Part shown: piece after piece, positions 1 through 12,560 of the stretch
Layout: every line of letters starts with the position of its first letter
Position numbering within the stretch: the stretch's first letter is position 1
Origin: Gymnogyps californianus
Taxonomy: Eukaryota > Chordata > Aves > Accipitriformes > Cathartidae
Direction of reading: 5' to 3'
Assembly: GCF_018139145.2 (NCBI RefSeq)
Contig: NC_059473.1
Span: 8,858,503-8,922,502 of the forward strand
Length of the DNA stretch: 64,000 nt
Program-made: the position numbers and the translations under genes
The notes under the pieces: generated by a model
The model's input: the letters and a program-made list of their open reading frames with translations, nothing else
Told to the model about the DNA's origin: nothing
The model's database searches: none

Positions 1-2192
1 GTACCGCTAAGATAACAATGCATTTTATCATAAATGAGTGACAGAAAGCAAATTTAGGAATTAGACTGCCACTGTTTGCCCACTTAAAGATTACAAAGTT
101 GCAAACTGAATCTGATGTGATAGCACCAACTAAGAAGTAAGAAATATCTCTTCAGGAATTCTGTGTGTCTTAAAAGATTGCATTCAGTCTCTTAAAAACT
201 GTGGTCTCCAACCGTACTGTCATGTAATTTGTTTGTCTTTTCTTATGTTGTATCGTAAATGTAAGATCATTGGATCTAAGAACTATCACTGAAGGTATGC
301 TGTGGAAGATGGCATTGCTGGACTCCAGCTGACACCTAGGCTGGACTTGAGTGACCCTTCATTGTGCCTTGAACTATGACATCTTACTTCACAGTGGGAA
401 CAGGCTAAGAGCATGGATGTACGCTGCAATGGTAGCTAAGATGATGGGAAGTGAGACTTCTTGAGCTGTAACCCAGCTGTAGCTCAACCACATTCAAATG
501 TGTGTCCACGCTGGAAGCTCATAGCTTTAATTTCTGAAAAGAATCCACGGGAGCAGGCAAAATCCCATTTATCACACTGAAAGTGAAAACAAGGCAGCGG
601 CACAACTCCTAAAAACAACTATTCAGATCTGTCCTTTTAGGAGTTCTTCCACAGAGGCGTTCAAAGCTATCTTCTAATTTCTTTTTCATCCTGTAGGAAC
701 TGTGACAAGTTACACTGGTAAGGGAGAGAGCGAGGGAACTGTCTTCCTTTCTTGTACACCAGCTAATAAAATGCTTGAACAAATTCCAGCCAGCTGTATC
801 TGGAAAACACACAAAAGACTCAAGAGTTGGTAACAAGTACCGATGAACTTGGTCTGCTAAGCCACTGCTGCTGGGAACGATGCACAAGAAAGCAAGTCCT
901 CTCCACGTAGTTTGTGTTTGCACTTGAAGACACATCAAAACCAATTGCTTCCTAGCTCTCACTGTATGAGCCAGAAATATGCAACCTCCCATTGGCATTG
1001 CTGGAGTTGTTGTGCAGGCGAAAGCCCTGTGTAAAAATGCCTCCTGCATGAACTCCCCTGGCTATTTGATGATATTGAACTAATAAACAAGATGCATCAT
1101 CTTCTAGCATATCAGCACATACAGGAGGACTGTAGAGAATTTATGGCTGGTTACAAGGAGCAGCAATATACTGAATTAAATGAGGAGCTTCATTATTAAC
1201 ATTGAATGTAAGCATCTTTAAAATACAGAGGAATTCTGCAATACAAATAATTTATTCCCATTCTCTGGTTCAACTCTAACTCGGACAATTTTAAGGCAAT
1301 GCCCAGACATCTTCAAATGAGCGATATCAAGTGATGTGGGGCACCAGAGGAGATGGAAGAGATGTCTGCTCTGCATCAGTGTCGCCAGCACGCCCCAATT
1401 ATATTCCTCAAATTTCTCCAACCATATTCTTCTCGGTGTTCCTGCTTCTTCATGCTGGCAGGACAAGGAGTACACAGCCAAACAGTATCCTATAATTACA
1501 TCCTTGGGACTTATTTTCACTGCATTACGTGCTTCTTAACCTATACAGGATTATAAGTGCTAATATTTTCAAGGACTTCAAAATCCCACCCCTGCAGAAA
1601 CTGTATTTTATTAAATACTACTGCATCATGTCACTGCCAGAAACAAGCAAGGTAAAACAACTACCACCACAATCCCCTCCTGGCCCTAGGGAGATTGTTT
1701 TTATATTTATTTTCTAATAAATACTTTCATTATAGAATTTTAAAGTAGTGTTTGTTAAAAAACAATTTGCACAAATAAAAAAACCCTACTGCTACAATGT
1801 CCTCAGACACACTCTGTAGAGTCAAAGCAAGGTATTACAGCTAAAATCAGGAATGACTTCTTTATGTAAATTAAGTTTGATTTTAACAGGCATTTGGGGA
1901 CTGATTCTACAAAACTTTGGGATGGGCAAGTTATTTTCCTAATCTGTTAACTTTCTGGATACATCTTAGAAGAAAAACAGTTGCATTTTCTAAAGCCAGT
2001 AAGTTTTGCTAAACTTACTCAAACCGAAGTAGCTACTCACATAGTTTTAACATTTCTTAACTCCCAAAACACTACAATGCACAAATCTTTGAAACAAAGC
2101 CAATGAAAGTCCATTATTACAGTCATGAATTTCATATGCAAGAGAAAGGCGTCAGCCAGTGAACTTGGCTCTGAAATGTTCGAAGTCACAAC

Positions 2193-2351
2193 ATGTACCT
2201 AAACGAAAAACCTGATTTCATTGCTGGTCAAGACCTGGATCTGAATACTTTGGACTTAGAGAACTATATTAACAAAAATCTTCATCCAGATCAGAACAGC
2301 AATGTGCCGAACTATACTTGGCACGCATATATACGTTACTTATGTTTGTAA
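2193..2351 (+). other. Coding-like tract of 52 codons, protein not recognised
   Basis: The plus strand has a short open frame opening MYLNEKPDFIAGQDLDLNTL and continuing DLENYINKNLHPDQNSNVPN, ending at a TAA at 2349-2351. An in-frame TGA stands at 2172-2174. The amino-acid composition (Asp/Asn/Leu pattern, balanced residues) and codon use look more like real protein than the surrounding AT-rich intron, but I do not recognise the family. It may be part of a processed pseudogene, an exon of an unrelated plus-strand transcript, or chance. No convincing splice sites frame it; AAT|gtgccg at its end is a weak donor. Confidence 0.3.
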
Positions 2352-5300
2352 TACACGCGTGTACAGAATATACCTATACATACACACGTTACTTGGAAGA
2401 ATTTTGCATCCTGCAGAGGGTACGTTATAAAGGACTGATCATCTACTGCAGTCACCATCTCTACGGGGCTGGATGCAGAAGGCGCAAAACCTTGGGCCTG
2501 CTGGAACATTTCTGTGGTGTCCCACTCTTTCCCAAGGGTCCCTGGGATCCTCTTTTAGCCAAATGATTGGCAGATGTCCATCTCACAAATAAAAAAATGG
2601 AGACCATTTCTGTCACACAACGGATGACCACCCAGCTATATGACAGAAAAATCTCCAGCCATGGATTTCACCGTCATTTCAGCAACTCTTGGAAACCCTG
2701 AATTATTCCAATGTGTTCTACCCCACTACATGCCAAGAGTCTAATCCCCACCAAAATGAAAAAAAGAAGAGACTTGAGTTTCAGGCTGTCCAAACACTTA
2801 ATGCAGACATGACAGCACCAGTTTCCACCCAGTTCACAGCTTGAAAATCATCTTTGCAACATGAGAACTAGAACCATTCATGCGGCAATGTGAATTATGC
2901 AGTCCTCTATGTGACTGTGGAATTTCACCGTAATAGGAAGCTGGACCATTGTAGTATATTTATATAAAAATACAATATTAGTATATTTACCAGAGGTAGT
3001 GTGCTTATATATAAACACAGCATTGATCTCTATCACTCTGACTTACAAAGTTACTCCTTTAGTGAGGGGAAAAATACGTTGGTGCAAGAGTTCCACAAAT
3101 ATGCAGAGTGACAATAAAATGTTCTCATCTTGTCATAATTTTGGTTTATAAAAAAAAGAAGAGAAAAAAAGCCCAGCAATACAAATATACTGAAGTAATG
3201 ATAAATGTTACGATAATTGTCTATAAAGATCCTCTGTCCTGATGTATCATTTGACATACAGACTCTGAATGTAATTGTATGCGATTCAGAAACGAAACGA
3301 GTCGAGAGAATTTTGAGATTTAAAATACCTTACCCATTTAAGCCAAATTGCAGTAGCAAATATTTCAATAAATTCATTAAATTTTGTTATTAGTAGTGCT
3401 ACAATGCCTTTAAGAAACTGCACAGTAACTTCAGATGAGATTACCACTGCTACATGTTAATGCACACAGCACAGTATGTGACTGAGCCGCATTTGTTCTG
3501 TCACTTAAATATGTAAGAGATCTGCAGGTGTAGATTTTGCATCGAGATGTTTGCCTTGGCTCAAACACTATAAGAGTATTTCACACTATCCAGATTCAGA
3601 AGTATAAATTATTCTTTTAGAATTAAATGGCTGTGTACCATCTGGCTCAAATTAATTCTTCAAGGGTCACACCTTGACCACGAGACAAGCGTTTTGCAGC
3701 AATACAAGGCATAGCAGTCGGATTCTACAGGTAACAAGGTAAATTATTGTACTTTCCTGAAATTTCTGAAGCATGCCCCTCCTCTCCCTGTCCCCCTTGT
3801 TGCAGTGGCAGTGAAAGCGTCTGGCAGTCAGTCTTTTTCGGCGGGGATGTTTTGTCGGTTTTTAGGGCTGCTGATGAGCTGATATGTTTTCTGTCAGGGG
3901 AAATTAAGAGGCATATTCCCCAGCCTGACAGAAAGAGTGAGCTCGAATGATTTCCTGAGAAGCTTCTGCATGCAGCATGCAAGATTTCTAATTTTTATTT
4001 TGGCTGCAGAAGCCTTTCCCTACTATACATAATTATAGCATTGCTGCAATACAAACTCCATTACATACGTACGAGTGTGCACACGCATGCATACACATAC
4101 CACGGGCAGGGCTCGGACTACTCTTAGACCAAAATGCAAAGCCAGATAATATTTTAAAATAGTACGGAGACACCTCAAGACTGCATATCAGCATTCCTAA
4201 TGTCTTTTAGGCATTAAACTTTTTACAGTTAATGACGTTTATCCTATCCGGCAATTGTTGCTAGGCAGTAGCAGTCTTAGGGAGAGACAAACAGTCATTT
4301 GCAATTTACTCCCTAATTTCTTTATAATAAATAAAAGCTGTGTTTTATTTCTGGGTCTTGTATTACTTGGGGGCATGTTATTTGTCTGTGTCTCAGCAAC
4401 CGTATCTGTAAGAAACTATACTTACCTACCACGATACAGTATTTGTGAGATTAGTGTGATCAAGCTTAGACAGTACTAGGTCCAGTCCTCAAGGGGAAGG
4501 TGCTTCATACCTAGGAAGTATTATTCTACTAAATTTTAAACAGCTTAATGGATTCCTATACTTCTCTCACCTTTCAGCCAGGTGACTGGTTTTAACAAGG
4601 TTATCGGCAGGTGTTTAATGCTGGTAAGAGTAGATGGCAGAATAGTAAGTGACCCTTTTTTCAGTCACCTATTTTATCTTACATACAACTCTTTGACCTT
4701 GAGATTCACCTGCTTCTGGAAACAGCATATATCCAACAACATCTACATGGAAGCATACTCTTTTAAAGTGAAACCATCCATCTTCATAGCCTTCAACTAC
4801 TGAGCCCCAGGAAGAGATGCAAATTTGGACACTGGCCTTTTGGAAGCCAAAAGAGTGCAAATGAAGGCTCCAATACCACGAAAGGCTCTGCCTGGGACGG
4901 GGTGCACTCTCATTTCAAGACCTTTAGAAAACGAAGCCGTCTGCATTTGAAGGGTGTCCTTTAAATTCTATCATATTCAGTTGGAGACTCTTCACTGACA
5001 TTAATTGAAGTTTGCTAGGGACCTGCTGGATTTAATTCAGTTCAGGGGTTTTATGGTACAGTGGAACATAACGTGTTAATAAAAAGTCTTGTACAGTGCT
5101 TCGCAGATGATATTTCAATATATAGTGGACCAAAGTAAAATACCACATAATACAGTCATGTAGGCTTGTCACTTCTGAAGCGTGAAATTGTTCGAAGTGT
5201 TATGCTCCCTAAACATTAAAAAAAGTGCCATTTTCCAACATCAAGCAAAAATCTACAGGATTGAAACATCTCATTATTTCTGGTGGGTAAAATCTATGTT

Positions 5301-6339
5301 TTAGTGCCTACAATATGGTAAAAGATTTTTTTTTTTTAAGAAGAAAAACAGGGCAGACATTGATGGAGGCTGAGTCATCTTTAATCTTTCATCCCAAATT
5401 CTCTTTGTACTTCAATGTTTTGATATATTTAAATGGGGGGGAAAAGGGGAAAAAAGAAAATTAAGGAAATGCCAACTATTAAATTAAAAAGTCAAGTCTT
5501 CTTTAACGCTCATGTTACTTTTACAACTCTGAATTTTCTCATTTTTCAAAGGGCATGTCTGACTTTTGATCCTTTGTACCAGAAATCTCTGTCACAGATG
5601 AGAAAAATCAAAGAGAAGAGTGTGGCACAGTTTTACAGCCGGTGTGGCTGCACCTGACTTGATTTGGCAGAGAGTAATGAAAGAAAAAACTGTCCTACTT
5701 TTAGTTTTTGAAGTTTAAACAAAGTAACTTAAGCCTCAACTTCTCAAGATGTACTAAGACTCCCAGACTCTAAAGAAATTGGACAAAAGCTGTATTCTTA
5801 ACTAGGAACTTGCACTATATATTTAGGGATTTGACAACAAGGTAAAAAAACAAAACAAACCAAAACAACTTCTATATTTTTACTAGTATTTTGCCTGAAA
5901 TAAACCTCCTATTCTACACAATTTCATAAGAGAGCCTTAGGCAAAGGGGAAAAGTTAACACTTAATGAACAGATACAAGGCTACTTTGTAAATTCTGAAA
6001 AAAAAAATCAAATAAGGATCAAAGATAAATCATTTGAACATATACTATCCACTAAAAAAGAAACTAACAAAATAACTTTAAAAGCACCTAAGTCACATTT
6101 CCAGGCAATATAGCTCAAACTATTTAAAGTTCAAATGATGTTTTCCCAAATATGAGTGAATAAAACCCTAAACTTATTCTCCTTTAAAAAAAAAAATAAC
6201 ATAGTCCTCCGTCATGTAAACCCTGCAGTGCTTCCCCGATACATATGCTATAGGTAAGTGATGCCCTCAGAGGACTTTCCATTATCAACTAATCGAGGAG
6301 AGGGAATATCCAGGAGATTATTTTCTGGATATTCAGTTT

Positions 6340-6560
6340 GTCACCTACTTTTCTTCTTCCATTTCTAATATTCTCTCATTACTTCTTTTTTCCATCTCTT
6401 CCAACGTTCTCCCCCACTCTCCAGCTTCCCGGCTTGTCTCTATTTTATTGCTATGCTTCGCCCCCCAACCCCCCATGACCTACCTAATTCTTTTTCTTAC
6501 TCCACTGTCCGTTTGCCGTATCATATTTCCTGTTCCCGCACCGTCCTCCCTACTATCTGC
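6340..6560 (+). repeat. Pyrimidine-rich tract
   Basis: About 220 nt of mostly C and T on the plus strand (for example acttcttttttccatctctt and cgccccccaaccccccatga). No gene or element is recognisable in it. Confidence 0.6.
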
Positions 6561-6599
6561 CAGAAGGGAGAGGGATTTTATATTCTCAGAGGCAGGATA

Positions 6600-7640
6600 T
6601 CCGAGCAACTAAGGATCAGCTAAAGTTCTGAGGTGGACCCTTGTCAACCTTCTAATGTAGTGAACTCCTTGGAGAAGACTGAACAGCTTTTAAACAGCAA
6701 CAAAAGCCACAATTTATTATAACAAACAAACAAGGATAATTAATCTCCTAAACCAAGGAAAACCCAAGTGACCAGGGAACAGAACTGGAAAAAGGTTATA
6801 CGTAACCTTCCTCCTATGCACAGGGTCCCTGCAGAGGATTCTCCGCAGAAGGTCGCTGATACCAGCCTAACACAGTCAGTTCTTCACCAGCTTTGAGGGA
6901 AGCAGACTCTGCTCCAGCCCCTCTGCTCCCCAGGTCTTTGCAGTGTTTCTGAGACCCGAAGAACTGCTCTAGGCTCATCCCTGCTGTCTCTCAGTTCCTC
7001 CATCAGAGCTGCAGGCTGCCAGCTTTCTGTTGTTGTCTCTCCTCGCTGCTACAGGCTGCAGTGCCTGGATCTCGCTCAAACGTACACAAAGGAACGAGCA
7101 TCCCCCTCCTTCCTTGAGGGAATCTACTCTGAAAAATCCTAAATAAATCGGTCAGCAAATATCTCCCTTCTGACAAATACAAGAGAGACGATATTGCAGA
7201 GTGATATACTGGAGTTTTGTTTTTTGAGGGTTTTGGGGTTAGTTTTTTTCCTGGTATCTCCTGAATACAATTTATGCCACCGCTTGGTTTCCCGTCCCTT
7301 TAAAGCACAGCCTTTTCTCAGAGAGGAAACTGTTTTGCCCCATGTACATGAGAACACTCTTTTCTTGCTGTTCTCCATCCTTTTTGCTCTGTGCCAAAGG
7401 TTTACCTGCCCAAAGAACTGGTTTAACCTTTGCATTTCTGGCTGGCAGGAGCAACTCCTGGTTTGCATGTTGCTTTTTGTCTGGCCCCTAGCGCAGGCAG
7501 CCCGGTGAGCCAGGTCTACTTTATCCCCTCCAGAACACATCTCATTGAGGGCAGAGTGTATTGGAGATCCTGCTAGGTTAACCTGCTGGGCAAGCAATTC
7601 TGCAACTTCCCTGCTGTACTCAGACTGGCTACAATTCCTT
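6600..7640 (-). other. GC-richer patch with a strong poly(A)-like site on the minus strand
   Basis: Between AT-rich flanks, about 6800-7130 is rich in G/C and in CAG/CTG words. On the minus strand it leads down to AATAAA (plus strand 6713-6718) followed at once by the T/G-rich stretch TTGTGGCTTTTGTTGCTGTT, an arrangement typical of functional poly(A) sites and of retroviral-type LTR R/U5 regions. Upstream (7139-7597, minus strand) is a 152-codon open frame with no family I recognise. It may be the remains of an LTR element or the last exon of a non-coding transcript. LTR ends and target duplications were not found. Confidence 0.3.
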
Positions 7641-10600
7641 GCCTTTTTCCTACTTACCTCTCTGGAGCATCACTCATATAAATAGGTACCTCCTCTACAC
7701 CATTCCCCTGCAATACTGGCACTACGACATGCCAAGAAGCACAAGCAATTACATCTCCACCCATAAATATGTGCAGTTTTGTTGCGAGTCCCCTCAACGT
7801 CTGGATGCTGTGACTAACCCCCACAGATCATCTTCTCTGGATTCACCAATACAAAAGCATCTTCTCAGGATGCACAAGTTCTCGCAGCTCTGCTGTCTCT
7901 AATTCTGGGTAACTCTCTTTGAACTTTTAAGATCTTCCTGGCATGCTTGCCAGTTACCTTCCTCAAATACAGGTATAACTGTTTCTCCAAAGAACATTTC
8001 AACTTCATCTGTCACTGAAGAGGGATAAGAACACAAAAAAGAAATTTTCCTCCTGTGAACCTCCCTGAAACCTCCCTGTGACGACACAAAATTAGCAAGC
8101 AGGATTGGATACCAAAGATTTCTCTCTCGCATTTCACTAACTGTGCCTCACTGCCTTTGAATTGTGTCCATCTGCCTATCAAACAATCATCTGTAATTAT
8201 CAAAAAGGTTTGAGAGTTCTCATATCCAAGTTTCTCCTTTAAACAAGCAGGCTGACCTAGACTCAGTATGCATTTTTGGAGCTATGGTGAGATGCGGAGG
8301 CCACTGTTTATTGCATTATTGTAACTCCATTTAGTCTGCCTCTTGCTATTGAGAAAAATCAAATGAGCTGCAGCCAAAGAAGCTACCTTGCATTACAGGG
8401 GTGTTTTTCTTTTCCTTAAAGCAATTTCTAGACTAGTCAGAATAATAACATACCAAAATAGAGCCATAAACAATGGTCAATATAATATTTAACAAACTAC
8501 TTCATCGTTTTGTTCATTAAAAGCAGTACAATAGCATTTAAATACAGAATAACTACAAAAATGAACGATAGGATGTATCAAAGTTCACGCAAACCTTTCA
8601 CAGTTCTATAAAATTATGCAGCTTTCGGATTTTAATCTCTCTTATGAAAACCAGAAACTAATATAGCCAGGGCATCTTTCTAAATATAAACCACTACCTG
8701 CATAGCTCAGGATTATCAACTAAGGAAAGAGGGACAAAAATTGGCCCAAATGACAAAGAAAATATATTTAAGTTCTCCATGCAGGCTGTAGAAAGGCAGA
8801 ATAAGATGGTTCAGAAACAGCATACACCAACCCAAAGGATATAATTATCTTACCTGTAAACCACTCAAAAACAAATACAAAAAATTAAATATGATTCGTA
8901 GATGTATTTGGAAAATAAGCATGAAAAAATTGGAACGTACCATGTCCTTGCAACCTTGATTTTGCTCCCTTGTTCATCTATCCCTTGCCCCAACATAGAA
9001 GTCTCTGGGGGAAAAATACCAGTACCACGTGGCAGACCATGGTCTAAGACAAGGGTACGTGCTGACCTAGAAATCTATGGACAAGTTTAACACATATTCT
9101 CTACGCTTTTAGCTCGTGATTTTGCAAACTAAACATTAATTTTTTTCATATAGTCTCAGGTCATGGTGCTCGGTTATTGCTTTAAAGAAATGGCAACAAC
9201 TGCTGGGTTTGCAAGGTCATGTCTTCAAAGCTCAGCACTTTAATCAATCTTCATCAACGCGCGGCTCAAATCCCACTTCTCAAAAAGAAGGTAAAAAAGG
9301 AGTTTTATGGTGCTTTCTGTGGGGTTTATTTTCCTTTCAAAAATGATTTGGGATTTGATTCATTATCTTCCCACTGGGATTTCTAGCAAGGTTAAGGAAG
9401 TGTCCCTGCAATAGTACAAGGCGGGCCACACAGCAGACACCATCTTTGCTGTGGCTGCGTACAGCCTTGCCCCACTCCACACCGTGTTACTGCTGATGCC
9501 ACGTTGGCTATCAGGCCACTTCGATTGCACTCCGAGAAGTCACAATACCGTCTGACTTAAGCAACAGTAATAGGTTTAGAGAGGAGAATTCACCATAGCA
9601 GTTTTAACAGCTCTTCCCAAAAAGATTTGCTTGTTGCATACAAGCTCATCTCAGTGACATCTGGCAGCATTTATGAAACATCCCCGTCTCATGTGGCCAA
9701 CTGATGCCATAAATTTCAGTCACCCTTGCCTTTGAGAAATGCTAATAATGAAAACTCATCAAAGAGCAGCAATAATTTCTACCGCTGACTAGATGGATGC
9801 CTTTCTGACTACTCAAAATTAATGGCAGATCTCAGGGTCTTAAAGAACAGCTGTCACAGAGAAATACACCTGCAAACAAATACGCAGTATGCCTCTAAGT
9901 TTGATTTGTTATAGATATAAAGCGGCACTCTCACAACAAACTGGGCTGATTACAAGGAGAAGTTAGCTAGCCTTCTGTGTCATTTGAAATGATAAAACCA
10001 AAGAAACCACAGTACAAGTATGCAAATGGGAAGCTTAAAAGGAACTAACAGTCCCCCCTCCAACAGTAAGTGATTGATAGTCACATAGGTTATACATAAA
10101 TTTTCACCTATGTCTGGTCTTACAGACATTATAGAACTAGCTGCTTTATCACAGGATTAAAAACTAGCTGTAAGCCTCATACAAATTTGGTATTTTCCTC
10201 CCACTATCACTGTTGTCACTAGGGAAAGCTTAAAGTGACAAATAACTAATTAAATATAATAAACTTAAAAGATACATTTTCAGGAGCTTGCTTGGCAAAG
10301 GATTTTGAATCTGCAGGACAGAAAAAGCAACTATGGGGACCAGAAAGATCACTGTTACTATCAGTTTCACGAGCAATACCCTATTTAGTACTGCTCTTGA
10401 GATCCTACAGTCATGGTGGTGGGTGAGAATAGATATCTGTTTCCAAGTATAATAAAATTTTTTGATCAAGCACTTGAAGATAAATGCTTAGAAAGCAAGA
10501 TCCATGTATATACTACATATACATGGAAAACTCAAAGACACGCTCAATTAAAACGCCATTGTATCGAAGTCAACATCATTATTTGGGGCAGGGGAGAAAA

Positions 10601-12299
10601 CAGGGATGTGTGTAACTATTGCAAGTATTTGGGTTTGGATTACACGTCAGTAATTTCACAATTACTGTCTGTCAGGTGCTTTCTAGAAGGTTATAATATT
10701 TCTGTCCCCAACAAGCACTACATCACTGAGTCCGTGTACGAGTGATGCTCCACCTACACAAGTTATAGTAACCCAGGAAAGCAGGGGAAAGCTAAAAGAC
10801 CACATGAATGATTTTTTTTTTTTTTTTTTACAGCATCCTTACAATGAGTTATAGCACATAAGAGCCTTCGGGTACAATCAGAATGGAAATTATGCTACTC
10901 TACATACGTAAATAAACCCCTGCAATACAGTAGTTTGCAATTTCTTTAACAATACTGGTACTATTCAAAAATTGAACTGAACTTAAAAGTAAATGTATTC
11001 TTATTTATTCCCTGATTTAAAAAAAAATTGGAATTAGAATTGAATGTACAGTGAGTAATTTAAGGATTTAAAATACTGCTAAAGCTTTGCTGTAATTTTT
11101 TCCAAAAAAGACATAGCAAGACTAGGACATGCAGTGTTCAGATGCAGTTTTGAAAGAAATTCAAAGTATTTCATAGAAAATACAGAGCGTACACTCAAAC
11201 AGCCTCAGAGCGCCCACATTGCCAACAGCACTGCACAACACAAATCATTAAAGTATCATTAATACCCAGTAGCACCTACAACTAAGTATGACAGAAATTA
11301 ATAGATTTAATACAGAAGAAACTGGCCAAACAGAACCGTAGCTTTGATTCTTTTTATCATTCACAGCATCATAAGCATTTACAGATAACCATGAATTAAT
11401 TGAATGCTTTAACACTGGCTCCCTGGCACCCATGAAAAGTGTGCTTTTTCATCTCACTCACACTCACATCACCAACATCCCCATAACGAATTTTCTTTTT
11501 CCAACATGGCCAGACACTATTATTCCTGGCTTTGGTTCTGAAATATGCCCTACAGTAAACTGGACAACATCCTCCACTTTCAGTCTTCTCCTCTTGACAT
11601 TTTCAATTCAATACCTGCAGCTCAATATTTTTCCTGAAAGCCACTGCTTCTTTATGTTTATTTTCATATTAAACCACAAGAGATTGTATTTTATTGATTT
11701 TTGTCATGCACGGATGTCTAATAAATTTTACTGCTTGGGCTTTCTTGCTTTGGGCTCTGTAGTGGGATAGACAATTCTCTCTTGTAAGATGGAGCCTTCT
11801 GTATGTTCTCTGTTGCAGAGACAGATGGTAAAAGACCCTTCCAGATTTATTTTTTTTAATGTATTTACATTATAGCAGTCAAGAAAATATCCTGAGAGCC
11901 TTACGGGAAGATCTCATTGTGAATACAAAATCAAAGGCTTTTAGAAACTATACTATCAGCTGCACAGGTCTGAGAAATTTGTTTTCTTCCTTTCTTCTAA
12001 AGTCAACCCATTTTTAATTAAGAAACACTATTATTTTCACCATATCATGTCTGAAAGCTCATTAGCAGGAACATGATAAACTAATATTTATAAAGGACCC
12101 TTAGATAAAAAGCGTCTCTTGTAGATTGGAACACTGCTAACCATAAGGTTGGTTTTGGTGGGCGTTTTTTTGGTTTGGGGTTTTTTTAAAGCAAATTCAC
12201 CATTTAACCGACCTAACTTACATTAAAAAGGGGGATATTTACAACAGAACACTGCAGTTACAATTCGTGGCTCTCAATGTTTCACTAGTAATTGGTCTC

Positions 12300-12560
12300 T
12301 CTCAGATGGACCCTGGACCGGGCTCGTCACCTCACCTTGCCAGCTGATCCCTGACTGTCAACCAGAGTGGTTACTATCACCGTCCTGGCCCTGCTAAGGC
12401 ACTGCTGGACTATCCCCTGGCCACCGAGGTCCCCACTGCGACCTGTGCTGCAGCCACCCTCAGCTCCCAGCTTGTCTTCCCTTGTGGAACAGCCCCGACC
12501 TTGCTGCTCCCTGGCAGCTGTGTAGGATCCTCCAGTGGGAAGTTCGGGGCAGGAGACTCA
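12300..12560. other. GC-rich patch in AT-rich intron, unidentified
   Basis: About 260 nt with clearly higher G+C than its neighbours and many CTGG/CCTGC words. No open frame of note and no known repeat signature; a diverged repeat or a conserved regulatory block are both possible. Confidence 0.35.

Noticed and set aside
609..1049. 146-codon minus-strand open frame
   Set aside because: No recognisable domain, no splice sites fitting KIF16B phase, and it does not resemble the missing PX C-terminus.
4070..4105. Alternating purine-pyrimidine stretch (gtgtgcacacgcatgcatacacatac)
   Set aside because: Short and imperfect; ordinary microsatellite-like sequence without a context that suggests function.
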